Positions 17,561 through 26,821 are shown, numbered from the stretch's first letter. The stretch is 64,000 bases of DNA from CAYQQR01 sp964420035 (GCA_964420035.1 CAYQQR010000002.1:60684-124683); one strand, 5' to 3'. Program-made: numbers and translations. Notes: generated by a model not told the origin, from the sequence alone.

Positions 17561-19600
17561 ATGTCCGACCGAATGACCAGAATTGCAGATAATATTCGTG
17601 TCCTTTCAATAGCGATGGTAGAAAAGGCCAAATCGGGTCATCCCGGTGGTGCCATGGGAGGCGCGGATTTTATTGGTGTATTGTTCACTGAATTCCTGAA
17701 TTTCGATCCTTCCGATATGAGCTGGCGGCACCGGGACCGTTTTTTCCTGGACCCGGGACACATGTCCCCCATGCTTTATTCAATTCTTGCCCTTTATGGT
17801 TCCTACAGTATGGATGACCTTAAAAATTTCAGGCAGTGGAAAAGCTCCACCCCCGGTCATCCCGAACTGGATACAAGCCGGGGCATAGAAAATACCTCCG
17901 GTCCGCTTGGCCAGGGTCATACCAATGCGGTGGGAGCAGCCATTGCCGAGCGTTTTCTGAGGGAGCGTTTCGGGGACTGGATGGAGCATACCATATATAC
18001 CTTTATTTCCGACGGGGGGATACAGGAAGAGATCTCCCAGGGCGCGGGACGCCTGGCCGGATACCTGGGTCTGAGTAACCTGGTGATGTTCTATGATTCC
18101 AACGAGATACAGCTTTCCAGCCACACTGCAGAAGTGTCTGAAGAAGATACTGCAAAGAAATATGAAGCCTGGGGATGGAAGGTCATAAGCATCAATGGTC
18201 ATGATATCGCTGAGATTCGCGGTGCCCTTAAAGAAGCACAGAACGAAAAGGAACGGCCCACCCTGATCATCGGCCGTACCATAATGGGTTACAGGACCCT
18301 GGCAGAAGATGGTTCTTCCTTTGAGCGTAAGGTATCCCTCCACGGCATGCCGCTGTCGAAGGCCGGAGGTTCTTTTGAAAAAACCGTCTCAGCCCTGGGC
18401 GGGGACCCGGATGATCCTTTCCGGTTTTTCGACGATGTAGCTCAATTCATAACAGAGAACAAAAAAGAAAAGATCGCTGCTGCAGAGAAGAAAAAGTCGG
18501 AAGAAAAAGCCTGGGCCAAAGAACATCCGGAAATGGCTTCCAGGCTGGACCGTTTCTTTTCAGGCGAAGCGCCTGAGATCGATTACGCGTCCATAGAGCA
18601 GAAAGAAAATATTGCCACACGGGCTGCCTCGGGTGCTGTCCTGGTACATTTTGCCACCCAAACGGAAAATGTTATCGTGGCTTCCGCCGACCTGAGCAAT
18701 TCGGATAAGACGGACGGTTTTCTCAAAAAATCCGGGGCCCTGAGAAAGGACGATTTCTCGGGTAAGTTCATCCAGCAAGGCGTATCGGAACTCACCATGG
18801 CGGCGGTTGCCAACGGACTCGCGCTGCATGGGGGTGTGATCCCCGTCTGCGCGACCTTTTTCGTATTCTCCGATTTTATGAAACCGGCAGTGCGACTGGC
18901 GGCCCTGATGGAGCTGCCTGTAAAATACGTCTGGACCCATGATGCTTTCCGTGTGGGGGAGGACGGACCCACCCACCAGCCTGTCGAGCAGGAAGCCCAG
19001 GTTCGTTTGCTGGAACAGCTGAAGAATCATTCCGGCAACCGGAGCATGCTGGTGCTGCGCCCGGCCGATGCAAACGAGACCACCGTGGCATGGAAAATGG
19101 CCATGGAAAATAAGGACTGCCCCACAGCCCTGATCCTCTCCAGGCAGAACATCAAGAATCTGCCCCCCAAAAAGGGCAATAAGCCTTATGAACAGTCGCT
19201 GCAAGCCACAAAAGGGGCCTATGTTGTTATGGAGGCCGGTGGAAAACCCGACCTGGTCCTGGTGGGTAACGGTTCGGAGGTTTCCACCCTGGTGGAAGGA
19301 GCCTGTAAACTGCAAGAGGAAAAAAACCTGAAGGTGCAGGTGGTCTCTGCCATATCGGAAGGCTTGTTCCGGGAGCAGGATGAAGCCTACCAGGAGAAAG
19401 TCATACCGCCGGGTGCACCGGTCATGGGTTTAACCGCCGGACTGCCGGTTACCTTGCGCGGACTGGTGGGGGACAGCGGGTTGGTTGTGGGAATGGAATC
19501 TTTCGGTTTTTCAGCTCCCTATACAGTATTGGATGAAAAGCTTGGCTATACCGGTGAGCATGTCTGCCGCCGGGCCCTGAAATTCCTCGGATTATCTTAA
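17561..19600 (+). CDS. tkt: Transketolase
   Basis: 679 residues, a full-length single-chain transketolase that transfers two-carbon ketol units in the non-oxidative pentose phosphate pathway. Visible are the N-terminal substrate block AKSGHPGGAMGGADF, the ThDP-binding region GPLGQGHTNAVG with the downstream GDGG-like block FISDGGIQEE, and the pyrimidine-domain motif THDAFRVGEDGPTHQPVEQ. It has its own upstream -7 box and is followed 21 bases later by an alkaline-phosphatase-fold gene on the same strand. Confidence 0.96.
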   Translation: MSDRMTRIADNIRVLSIAMVEKAKSGHPGGAMGGADFIGVLFTEFLNFDPSDMSWRHRDRFFLDPGHMSPMLYSILALYGSYSMDDLKNFRQWKSSTPGHPELDTSRGIENTSGPLGQGHTNAVGAAIAERFLRERFGDWMEHTIYTFISDGGIQEEISQGAGRLAGYLGLSNLVMFYDSNEIQLSSHTAEVSEEDTAKKYEAWGWKVISINGHDIAEIRGALKEAQNEKERPTLIIGRTIMGYRTLAEDGSSFERKVSLHGMPLSKAGGSFEKTVSALGGDPDDPFRFFDDVAQFITENKKEKIAAAEKKKSEEKAWAKEHPEMASRLDRFFSGEAPEIDYASIEQKENIATRAASGAVLVHFATQTENVIVASADLSNSDKTDGFLKKSGALRKDDFSGKFIQQGVSELTMAAVANGLALHGGVIPVCATFFVFSDFMKPAVRLAALMELPVKYVWTHDAFRVGEDGPTHQPVEQEAQVRLLEQLKNHSGNRSMLVLRPADANETTVAWKMAMENKDCPTALILSRQNIKNLPPKKGNKPYEQSLQATKGAYVVMEAGGKPDLVLVGNGSEVSTLVEGACKLQEEKNLKVQVVSAISEGLFREQDEAYQEKVIPPGAPVMGLTAGLPVTLRGLVGDSGLVVGMESFGFSAPYTVLDEKLGYTGEHVCRRALKFLGLS

Positions 19601-19621
19601 CGGCTGTATGGATATTGCACA

Positions 19622-21292
19622 ATGATGAACCTAACGCGAGCTCAGTTTTCAGTCACATCCTTTCTTGTTCTGTTTCTGATTTTATCCCCTGTAAATGCAC
19701 AGAATGGTATACAGGTACCTCCTGACAGGCCCAAACTGGTCGTTCAGATCATGGTGAGTAACATGGGATATGATGATCTGATGCGCTATTGGAACAAGTT
19801 TGGTGCAGGAGGCTTCAGGAGCATGATTCAGAACGGTACCCTCTGCAGCAAAGCAGGTTATAATTATATATTTACCGAGAGCAGTGTCAGCAATGCCAGT
19901 ATATCCGCGGGAACCTATCCTTCCCAGCACGGCATCATCGGGAACAGCTGGTATGTTGACCTGAACCGGCAGATCTCCTTTTGTGTTGATGATCCTTCCG
20001 TCAGCAGTGTGGGCGGCAGCTACGAAAACGGAAAGAAATCTCCCTCCTTGCTGCTGGCCACGACCTATGCCGACGAACTCCGTCTTTCCGGTTTTTTCAA
20101 GCCGAAGGTGATCGGAATTTCTTTGGATCCCCGGGCAGCGATCCTGTCGACCGGACATACCGCCAATGCGGCATACTGGTATGATGATGAACGGGGAAGT
20201 TGGATGAGCAGCAGCTATTACCTGGACCGTCTGCCCGATTGGGTTCAGCGTTTCAATGAGAAAAAGCTTGCGGACACTTATCTCTCCAGGAGTTGGGAAC
20301 CTCTTCTGCCTTTGGATGCCTATTCGGAGAGCTTCCCGGACAGTTCGGTTTGGGAGCAGGGCATCAGGGGTCGCGGTGTTTTTCCCTACGATCTGGAACG
20401 ACTATCCCGAAAAACCAGAAGAAAGAAGGATTACAGCATCCTTAAGATCACTCCTTTCGGGAACACCTACACGAAAGACATGGCCATAGCTGCCATTGCG
20501 GGAGAAGAACTGGGCCGTGATGAATATCCTGATGTGTTGAGCGTAGGCTTTTCGGCTACCGGGTATATTGGCGATCATTTCGGACCGGGGTCGGTAGAGA
20601 TGGTGGATGCACTGATGCGGCTGGACCGGGACCTGGAGCATTTTCTGGACTATCTGCACCAGGAGATCGGCAGGGAAAATATCCTGGTGGTATTGAGTTC
20701 CGATCACGGACTGGCATATCCCATTGAGACGCTGCAGAATTTCAGGATTCCTACCGGGGAATTCAACGTCAATGCAGCACTTTCCCTCCTGGAAAGCTAC
20801 CTGGGCGCAATTTATGGTAAAGGCGACTGGGTCCGGTATTATCACGCCAACCAGGTCTACCTGAACCGGGAACTTATCCTGAATGCCGACATTACCCTTC
20901 AGGAAATCAGGCAAAAGGTAGCCGAATTCCTGGTCCAGTTTGAAGGCATTTCCATGGCTGTGACCGCCTCCGTTCTTCAAAGCACCAACTTCACAGGGGG
21001 CATTCGGGCGAAAATGCAAAATGCCTATCATCAGAAACGTTCCGGCGACGTGATCATTCAGTTTGCCCCGGGTTGGTCGGAAAAGAACCGGGACCTGGAC
21101 AGGAAAAAGACCGCCTATGCCGCGGAAAACCATGTTCCCTTGATATGGTACGGTTGGCGCGTCAAACGGTCAACGCTCTACCGCCCTGTAGATATGGTGG
21201 ATGTGGCGCCCACCATCTGTACCTTCCTGGATATTCCTTACCCAAATGCATGTTTAGGGGAAGCCATATTGGAGTTGGTTTCTGGACGCTAG
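19622..21292 (+). CDS. Alkaline-phosphatase-superfamily protein, probably catalytically altered
   Basis: 556 residues with a signal peptide (LFLILSPVNAQ). The fold signatures of PafA/NPP-type phosphatases are clear: TYPSQHGIIGNSWYV, FSATGYIGDHFGPGS, VLSSDHGLAYP and ENHVPLIWYGW. Against the Elizabethkingia PafA active site (D38, T79, N100, D305, H309, D352, H353, H486) the spacing is exact but residues differ: Ser46 for D38, Ser87 for the nucleophile T79, Gly for D305 and Asp for H309, while N100, D352, H353 and H486 equivalents remain. The Lys of the KxR motif is also Asp (SLDPRAAIL). I infer loss or change of the two-zinc centre. It follows transketolase by 21 bases. Confidence 0.8.
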   Translation: MMNLTRAQFSVTSFLVLFLILSPVNAQNGIQVPPDRPKLVVQIMVSNMGYDDLMRYWNKFGAGGFRSMIQNGTLCSKAGYNYIFTESSVSNASISAGTYPSQHGIIGNSWYVDLNRQISFCVDDPSVSSVGGSYENGKKSPSLLLATTYADELRLSGFFKPKVIGISLDPRAAILSTGHTANAAYWYDDERGSWMSSSYYLDRLPDWVQRFNEKKLADTYLSRSWEPLLPLDAYSESFPDSSVWEQGIRGRGVFPYDLERLSRKTRRKKDYSILKITPFGNTYTKDMAIAAIAGEELGRDEYPDVLSVGFSATGYIGDHFGPGSVEMVDALMRLDRDLEHFLDYLHQEIGRENILVVLSSDHGLAYPIETLQNFRIPTGEFNVNAALSLLESYLGAIYGKGDWVRYYHANQVYLNRELILNADITLQEIRQKVAEFLVQFEGISMAVTASVLQSTNFTGGIRAKMQNAYHQKRSGDVIIQFAPGWSEKNRDLDRKKTAYAAENHVPLIWYGWRVKRSTLYRPVDMVDVAPTICTFLDIPYPNACLGEAILELVSGR

Positions 21293-21313
21293 TCTCTGGT
21301 CTCTGGCTGCTTG

Positions 21314-22072
21314 TTACTGGTTTCTTACGATAGCGCAGAATTCATCGATCAAGTCCGGGTTTTTTTCTACGGCGGTACCCACGATGATGATATCGGCGCC
21401 GGCATCCAGGATCTTTCTGGCCTGGTTCGTGGATTCTATGCCGCCGCCTACGGCCAGGGGTATCTGGATATTTTCCTTAACCCGGGTGATCAGGCTGGAG
21501 TCCACGTGATTCAGGGCACCACTGCCTGCTTCCAGGTAAATGAGTTTATGCCCCAGCATTTCTCCGGCCATGGCTGTGGCCGCGGCCAGGTCGGTCTTAT
21601 CTGCAGGAATGGGCTTGGTATTGCTGACATATTCAACCGAGGTCATCCGCCCGTTCTCGATAAGGATGTAACCGGTAGGGATCACTTCCAGGCCATATTG
21701 GCGGATAAGTGGTGCGGCCACCACATGGTTCCCGATAAGGTATTCCGGATTGCGGCCTGAAATAAGACACAGCAGCAATATGGCATCCGCGGCAGTGCTT
21801 ACCTGCAAGACATTTCCCGGAAAGATCAGGACGGGAATATCACAGTTTTCCCGGATGATCCTTATGCTTTGATCCATGGGGGTATTGACCATGCTGCCTC
21901 CTGCCAGGATAAGGTCCGCTCCTTTTTCTCCTGCTGCGGCAGCCGTTTTTGCCAGTTCCCTTGTACCATATTTATCCGGATCGATGTGTAAGCCGAAGAT
22001 TTTTCTCTGGCTGAGCGTATCGAGTATCCTGGTGTAGATCGGATTGTTATTTGCAGCACCAAACGATGGCAT
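21314..22072 (-). CDS. Geranylgeranylglyceryl phosphate synthase family protein (PcrB-like)
   Basis: About 252 residues, a TIM-barrel prenyltransferase that joins a polyprenyl diphosphate to sn-glycerol-1-phosphate, the first ether bond of archaeal-type lipids. Signatures are GLHIDPDKYGTRELA, DLILAGGSMVNTPMDQ, VLIFPGN, YILIENGRMTSVEYV, LEAGSGALNHV and the phosphate-binding LAVGGGIESTNQ. Members of this family are known in Bacteroidetes, where their product is little studied. The ATG at 22072 (MPSFGAAN) fits the family; the frame extends to 22132 inside the upstream gene. It overlaps the end of the phosphopantetheinyl transferase gene by 26 bases. Confidence 0.88.
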   Translation of the reverse strand: MPSFGAANNNPIYTRILDTLSQRKIFGLHIDPDKYGTRELAKTAAAAGEKGADLILAGGSMVNTPMDQSIRIIRENCDIPVLIFPGNVLQVSTAADAILLLCLISGRNPEYLIGNHVVAAPLIRQYGLEVIPTGYILIENGRMTSVEYVSNTKPIPADKTDLAAATAMAGEMLGHKLIYLEAGSGALNHVDSSLITRVKENIQIPLAVGGGIESTNQARKILDAGADIIIVGTAVEKNPDLIDEFCAIVRNQ

Positions 22073-22673
22073 AATTTTCCAGTCTGAAGTAATGTAAACG
22101 GTAATGTTCCTCCTGGTTGAACCTGACAACAACGGCTTCCAGGGTGCCTTCCATATTGGGGTGGAAGGGTTTTATCGTCAGATTTTTTTTAAAGTTAATA
22201 CCTTTTTTGTCACATATTTTATAAAGCGCCTCTTTGGCGCACCAGTGGATGTACAAATGGTATTTCGACAGCGATTCGTCGGAAGCGATATACTCCTTGT
22301 CGTTGATGAACCGGTGGGCAATGGCACTGATCCTGTGAGACATATGTTCCAGGTCCAGACCCACCCTGTGACTTTTGCTCAGCAGGATGGAGGTCAGATT
22401 TTTGGAATGGGAAATGCTGATATTGTGGGAATTATCCCGCAGGAAAGGTTTTCGGGCCATATTGTATATAATGCGCATGTTGGCGCCGGTCATCTCATTG
22501 ATCAAGGCCCGCACACTGAGCCATTCGACTTTTCTATCCGGATTCCTGAATTGAGCGAGTCTTTCTTTTTCTTCCCTTGTCAAACGAAGGCGCCTGAAAA
22601 GCTCATCATAACTTTCCCGGATATCCCACAGGCCCAAGGTACAGTCTGCCGACAGCTTCTTTTTCATTATCAT
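22047..22673 (-). CDS. 4'-phosphopantetheinyl transferase superfamily protein
   Basis: About 208 residues. It transfers the phosphopantetheine arm from CoA to carrier proteins. The diagnostic blocks are VGLDLEHMSHRISAIAHRF (Mg-binding Asp and Glu) and HWCAKEALYK (WxxKEA). In gliding Bacteroidetes a PPTase often follows gldD, as here. The start is uncertain: the ATG at 22703 overlaps gldD; ATGs at 22679, 22673 and 22667 lie just after the gldD stop, and family members begin a few residues before KKKLSADCTLGLW, so 22673 is used. Confidence 0.88.
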   Translation of the reverse strand: MIMKKKLSADCTLGLWDIRESYDELFRRLRLTREEKERLAQFRNPDRKVEWLSVRALINEMTGANMRIIYNMARKPFLRDNSHNISISHSKNLTSILLSKSHRVGLDLEHMSHRISAIAHRFINDKEYIASDESLSKYHLYIHWCAKEALYKICDKKGINFKKNLTIKPFHPNMEGTLEAVVVRFNQEEHYRLHYFRLENYAIVWCCK

Positions 22674-22680
22674 CCCCATA

Positions 22681-23268
22681 TCAGCTCGTTCTTTTCCATT
22701 CAAGGGTTTCGATCATGTGTATGATGTCCTCGCGAAAAAAATCAATGACCGGTTGCAGGGAATCGACGCGGGGTTGGGTTTTAAAATAAAGTGCCCCGCG
22801 AAGGAAGTGCCGGCTGCTGTCGGTCAGGTAAAACTGCACTGCAGAAGCAGCATTGCCTTGTATGTCATAGAGGATCCCGTAAACATCCGCTTCTGGGTCG
22901 GCGTAGCTGGTTTCCCGGATGGCATCGGCCCGGACCGCATGTTTGTAGGCCAGGGTATGGCTGTCTTCCGTAAATTTATTCAGGTCTTCCCTGACGGGTT
23001 TATAGCTTAAATGCAGGGTGCCCTGGTATTCGGGGAATACAAGGTTGAGCCAGCAGGGTTCGGTATTTGTTCCTTCATCGGGCAGAACCCGGCCGTATTC
23101 GGGATATTCAAAGGAAAACGGACAGGTGCTGTCAAAGCGGGTATAGGATTTTTCCGGCATTTGCAGGTAGAGGTAACCCCGGGGTTTGGGAGCATAGTTT
23201 TCATGGCATGACAACACCATGATCATGATCAATATAGTGAGGAAATGTTTTGACTTCGGCATTATCAT
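22681..23268 (-). CDS. gldD: Gliding motility lipoprotein GldD
   Basis: 195 residues with a lipoprotein signal (hydrophobic core and lipobox MVLSC, Cys at 21), followed by the GldD block YAPKPRGYLYLQMPEKSY and the FEYPEYG region. GldD is required for gliding and type IX secretion in Flavobacterium johnsoniae, although its exact job is unclear. Its ATG overlaps the gldE stop by 4 bases (ATGA), the classic gldE-gldD coupling. Confidence 0.92.
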   Translation of the reverse strand: MIMPKSKHFLTILIMIMVLSCHENYAPKPRGYLYLQMPEKSYTRFDSTCPFSFEYPEYGRVLPDEGTNTEPCWLNLVFPEYQGTLHLSYKPVREDLNKFTEDSHTLAYKHAVRADAIRETSYADPEADVYGILYDIQGNAASAVQFYLTDSSRHFLRGALYFKTQPRVDSLQPVIDFFREDIIHMIETLEWKRTS

Positions 23269-24614
23269 GAATTATTGACTGAGGCTTTTTCAATCGTGGT
23301 CCTGATCTGTCGAATGCGTCTTTTATCCACTGATTCAACGGTAAATATGAAATTTTTGTATGAAAGCACATCATTCGTATCCGGAAAGGCTCCCTTGAGT
23401 TCAAGGATCAGTCCGGCGAGGGTATCGGCATCTCCTTTGACGGGGTCGAATGCATCCGGCTCTGTGTCGGTGATCTTGTAAAAATCATTCAACTGTATTT
23501 TTCCGTCAAAGAGATAGGTTTGCTCATCCACTTTCTTGAACATCCTTTCTTCTTCATCCCATTCGTCTGTAATTTCACCCACGATTTCTTCAATGGTATC
23601 CTCAAGGGTGACGATACCCGAGGTACCCCCGTATTCATCCACCACCAGGGCCATGTGGATCTTTTGCGACTGGAATTCTTTCAGCAGGTCGCTGATCTTT
23701 TTGGTTTCGGGTACAAAGTAGGGCGGACGGATCAGGGGTTGCCAGTTGAAATTGCTTCTCTTGTTCAGGTGGGGCAGAAGGTCCTTGACATAGAGCGTTC
23801 CCCTGATCTTGTCGAAAGAATCTTCATAAATGGGGATACGGGAGAAGCCTTCGTTTTTGATCAGCTCGATCAGGTCGGGGAAGGAGGTCTTGATATCGGC
23901 AGCCACCACATCGGTCCTGGGGGTCATGATCTCATTGGCAGCAATATTTCCGAACTTCACAATTCCTTCCAGCAACTCCCTTTCATCGTGTATCTGTTCG
24001 GAAGTCAGTTCCAGCGCCTCGGAGAGTTCGTCCATAGACACTTCGCGGCTCCTTCTGGCCATTCGCTTGTTTACCACGGTGGTGGAAGAGACCAGCAGGG
24101 TGCTCAGGGGCCGGAAAATGACCTCCAGGGCTTTCAGGACATTGGCCATGGATTTTGAAAAGCTTACAGCGAACCGATTGGCATAGATCTTTGGGAGTAT
24201 CTCCCCGAAGAGCAACAGGAGGAAGGTGACGATGATGGTCTTGAACAGAAATTCCAGGAACCTGGAGGTTGAAAGATCCACGATCTCACCGATAACAAAG
24301 GCGGAGATAATGACTATCGCCACATTCACGAAATTGTTGGCGATAAGGATGGTGGCCAGCAAACGCTCGGGTTGCTCCAGGTGTTTCAAAACCAGTTGAG
24401 ATCGTTGACTCCCGCTTTCCGTAAGGTCCTTTTTATTGGTGGGGGTCAAAGAAAAGTATGCCACCTCAGAGCCGGAGATCATTGCTGAAAAAAACAGCAA
24501 GAGGAGAACGACAAAGATGGCTGCCAATATCCCAGGGGAAAGAGGATAAAAACGAACAACCAAATGGATAAATATCTTTAATAAAGCGGGGTCTGCTTCC
24601 AAGGGTATCAACAA
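23265..24614 (-). CDS. gldE: Gliding-associated membrane protein GldE (CNNM/CBS/CorC-HlyC)
   Basis: 449 residues. A CNNM (DUF21) membrane domain covers about residues 20-200 with four hydrophobic segments. A CBS pair follows ([18 protein letters not shown] ... [13 protein letters not shown]), then a C-terminal CorC/HlyC domain ([14 protein letters not shown]). Related proteins move Mg or other divalent ions; in Bacteroidetes GldE helps GldD. It starts 16 bases after the ssb stop and overlaps gldD by 4 bases. The gene order mutY-ssb-gldE-gldD is characteristic of the phylum. Confidence 0.92.
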   Translation of the reverse strand: MLIPLEADPALLKIFIHLVVRFYPLSPGILAAIFVVLLLLFFSAMISGSEVAYFSLTPTNKKDLTESGSQRSQLVLKHLEQPERLLATILIANNFVNVAIVIISAFVIGEIVDLSTSRFLEFLFKTIIVTFLLLLFGEILPKIYANRFAVSFSKSMANVLKALEVIFRPLSTLLVSSTTVVNKRMARRSREVSMDELSEALELTSEQIHDERELLEGIVKFGNIAANEIMTPRTDVVAADIKTSFPDLIELIKNEGFSRIPIYEDSFDKIRGTLYVKDLLPHLNKRSNFNWQPLIRPPYFVPETKKISDLLKEFQSQKIHMALVVDEYGGTSGIVTLEDTIEEIVGEITDEWDEEERMFKKVDEQTYLFDGKIQLNDFYKITDTEPDAFDPVKGDADTLAGLILELKGAFPDTNDVLSYKNFIFTVESVDKRRIRQIRTTIEKASVNNS

Positions 24615-24630
24615 TTAATCATGAGTCTTT

Positions 24631-25074
24631 CTAGAAGGGCAGGTCATCCACATCATTGGGTCCCTGGGAAGTGTCTCCGGTTTCATCAGGTTTGTCATCC
24701 CGTGTCCCTTGAGTCCCGGAACCGGTACTTCCTTCATTATCCTTTGGCGGTCTTCCCAACATTTGCATATTGTCGCCAACGACTTCTGTAATGTATCTTT
24801 TGTTCCCGTCCCGGTCTTCCCATGAACGTGTACGGATGCGTCCTTCAATATACAACTGCGTTCCTTTTTTCACATACTGGTTGGCAATTTCAGCAAGGTT
24901 TCTCCAGAGTACGATATTGTGCCACTCAGTGTTGGTCACTTTTTCTCCATCCCTGTTTTTATAGGTTTCACTGGTGGCCATAGGGAAATTACATACGGCA
25001 ACACCACTTTCCAGATATCTTGTTTCAGGGTCTTTTCCCACATTGCCTACAAGAATGACTTTGTTCACTGACAT
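24631..25074 (-). CDS. ssb: Single-stranded DNA-binding protein
   Basis: 147 residues: the OB fold begins MSVNKVILVGNVGKDPETRY and contains EWHNIVLWRNLAEIA and KGTQLYIEGRIRTRSWED. A disordered Gly/Thr/Asp linker leads to the acidic tip DVDDLPF that recruits repair proteins. The frame is open to an ATG at 25155, but the ATG at 25074 is the family start and an exact -7 box lies 29 bases before it, inside the longer version. Confidence 0.96.
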   Translation of the reverse strand: MSVNKVILVGNVGKDPETRYLESGVAVCNFPMATSETYKNRDGEKVTNTEWHNIVLWRNLAEIANQYVKKGTQLYIEGRIRTRSWEDRDGNKRYITEVVGDNMQMLGRPPKDNEGSTGSGTQGTRDDKPDETGDTSQGPNDVDDLPF

Positions 25075-25103
25075 ATCTTCAGGGTGGTTTTTCAGATAGG
25101 CTT

Positions 25104-25111
25104 CAAAGATA
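25104..25111 (-). promoter_or_regulatory. Bacteroidetes -7 box for ssb-gldE-gldD
   Basis: Minus strand TATCTTTG, an exact TAnnTTTG match ending 29 bases before the ssb ATG at 25074. It supports that internal start and an ssb-led transcript running through gldE and gldD. Confidence 0.55.
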
Positions 25112-25164
25112 CAAAATATAATCCGAGTGAAAATGTTTCCCCGTTTATAGCTCATATAATCTTG

Positions 25165-26226
25165 TCAGTACGAATGAAAAATATTGCGCTTGTGAAGAAA
25201 GCTGAGCAGGGGCCTGGGAAAGGCATATTCCCCCAGCTTGTCCAGGGGAACCCATTTATATTCACTTCCGTTTTTAAGGTGGCAATCTGACAACAGCTCA
25301 TGAAAGCTGATCTGCAGCTCCTGGTGCGTCAAACGGTGACGCGTATCCTCTTTCAGGTTTTTCAGTTGAACACCCATGGGGAAATCCAGGGCCAATTGAC
25401 CGAATTTCCGGGTCAGTTCATTAAGGGTATTTTTGGGCCCGCTTTCTACCAGGGGAAATTCGAAGAGTCCCTGCCATACATCACGGGCCGTCCTTCGCTT
25501 GAGCAATATGTGCTGATCCCGGACTACCAGGAGATAAGACAGTCTCCTTTTTTTTATTACCGGCCTGGGTCTGGACGGGGGTAGCTCCTCTTGTTTACCG
25601 TACTTTCGTGCATAGCAGGCAGGAAATAGCGGACATTTGCCGCAAGCGGGATTTCGGGGAAGGCAGATCCTGGCACCCAGTTCCATGATCGCCTGGTTAT
25701 AGCTGCCCGGGCGCCCAGGAGCCATAATTTCCAGGGCCCTTTTTCTGTATTGCTCCTTTTGAGGGACGGTGGCAGGCAAAAATCCCAGACCAAACAAGCG
25801 GGCGTAAACGCGTATGGCATTTCCGTCCAGAACCGGCGCGGGTTGGTCAAAAGCAATGGAAACAATGGCTGATGCGGTATATTCACCAATACCCGGAAGC
25901 TTGATGAGTTCTTCATAACGATCCGGCAACCGGCCGTTGAATTTTTTTACAAGGATCCGGGCAGCGGCCTGCAGGTTCCTGGCACGGGAATAATAGCCCA
26001 GGCCCTGCCAAAGGCGAAGCACCTTGTCTTCCCCGGCTTCAGCCAGGGCAAAAACATCCGGAAATGCTTCTATGAAACGCTTGTAGTAGGGGAGGCCCTG
26101 GTCGACCCGTGTTTGCTGCAGGATGATTTCCGAGATCCAAATTCTGTAAGAATCCCGGGTATCCCTCCAGGGAAGCTTCCGGGCATGCTGATCATACCAT
26201 TCCAACAAGGCTTTTGCAAACTTCAT
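25165..26226 (-). CDS. mutY: A/G-specific adenine DNA glycosylase
   Basis: 353 residues. It removes adenine mispaired with 8-oxoguanine. The catalytic Glu is in EIILQQTRV, the helix-hairpin-helix is LPGIGEYTASAIVSIAF, and the catalytic Asp is in PVLDGNAIRVYAR. The 4Fe-4S cluster cysteines fit C-x6-C-x2-C-x5-C (CLPRNPACGKCPLFPAC). A C-terminal NUDIX-like 8-oxoG recognition domain covers about residues 230-345 (LLKRRTARDVWQGLFEFPL). It ends about 90 bases before the ssb start and is divergent from HU. Confidence 0.96.
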   Translation of the reverse strand: MKFAKALLEWYDQHARKLPWRDTRDSYRIWISEIILQQTRVDQGLPYYKRFIEAFPDVFALAEAGEDKVLRLWQGLGYYSRARNLQAAARILVKKFNGRLPDRYEELIKLPGIGEYTASAIVSIAFDQPAPVLDGNAIRVYARLFGLGFLPATVPQKEQYRKRALEIMAPGRPGSYNQAIMELGARICLPRNPACGKCPLFPACYARKYGKQEELPPSRPRPVIKKRRLSYLLVVRDQHILLKRRTARDVWQGLFEFPLVESGPKNTLNELTRKFGQLALDFPMGVQLKNLKEDTRHRLTHQELQISFHELLSDCHLKNGSEYKWVPLDKLGEYAFPRPLLSFLHKRNIFHSY

Positions 26227-26337
26227 TTTTTGTAATACAACAACCCTGTACCAGAGGTGGTTCAGTTAACTGTCTGAACTGTTAAGCTTTAAATCTCAAA
26301 AATAATGTATTGTATTTCATTTATTCTGAAAATCAAT

Positions 26338-26345
26338 TATATTTG
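26338..26345 (+). promoter_or_regulatory. Bacteroidetes -7 box for the HU gene
   Basis: TATATTTG matches TAnnTTTG exactly, 52 bases before the HU ATG. A TTG at 26310-26312 lies 25 bases upstream, slightly further than ideal for the -33 element. The surroundings are very AT-rich. Confidence 0.55.
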
Positions 26346-26397
26346 CAGTTCCAAGAAGATATTAATGCAAATAATTGATATTTAAAGATTTTTAAAA

Positions 26398-26685
26398 ATG
26401 ACAAAAGCGGATATAGTAAACGAAATTGCCAAGAACACCGGTATTGAAAAAATTACCGTTCAAAAGACAGTTGAGGCATTCATGGAGACTGTCAAAGATT
26501 CACTTGTCCATGATAAGAATGTATATCTCAGAGGTTTTGGCAGCTTTATCGTTCGAAAAAGGGCGCAGAAAACCGCCAGAAACATATCGAAAAATACAAC
26601 GATAATCATTCCGGAACACTATATTCCCGCTTTTAAGCCTGCTAAAAGTTTCGTGAGCAAGGTCAAGTCAAATGTTAAGAGATAA
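26398..26685 (+). CDS. HU/IHF-family DNA-binding protein
   Basis: 95 residues, the usual HU size. Helical N terminus MTKADIVNEIAKNTGIEKIT, then the signature VYLRGFGSFIVRKRAQKTAR leading into the DNA-gripping arm with the IPEHYIPAFKPAKSF end. It bends and compacts DNA as a dimer. A tiny basic-protein gene starts 13 bases after its stop and a terminator follows, so the two are probably co-transcribed at high level. Confidence 0.95.
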   Translation: MTKADIVNEIAKNTGIEKITVQKTVEAFMETVKDSLVHDKNVYLRGFGSFIVRKRAQKTARNISKNTTIIIPEHYIPAFKPAKSFVSKVKSNVKR

Positions 26686-26698
26686 TTAGTTCAGAATC

Positions 26699-26791
26699 AT
26701 GCCGAGCGGAAAGAAGAGAAAAAGACATAAGATGTCTACGCACAAGCGTAAGAAGCGCCTGCGGAAAAACAGACATAAGAAGCGGAAATAA
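26699..26791 (+). CDS. 30-residue basic protein, AURKAIP1/COX24-like ribosome-associated type
   Basis: A 30-residue open frame starting MPSGKKRKRHKMSTHKRKKR, almost entirely Lys, Arg and His and ending RKNRHKKRK. Tiny proteins of this form are common in Bacteroidetes and are placed in the AURKAIP1/COX24 family, related to mitochondrial small-subunit protein mS38; they are expected to bind rRNA. It lies 13 bases downstream of HU and 30 bases before a strong hairpin, fitting a highly expressed two-gene transcript. It is too short for ordinary gene finders. The family call is from memory of the sequence pattern. Confidence 0.8.
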   Translation: MPSGKKRKRHKMSTHKRKKRLRKNRHKKRK

Positions 26792-26821
26792 ATCCATTAA
26801 AAATTAACGACTTGCCTTCCT

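Noticed and set aside
24631..25155. Longer ssb start at 25155
   Set aside because: Family proteins begin at MSVNKVIL; a -7 box lies within the extension.
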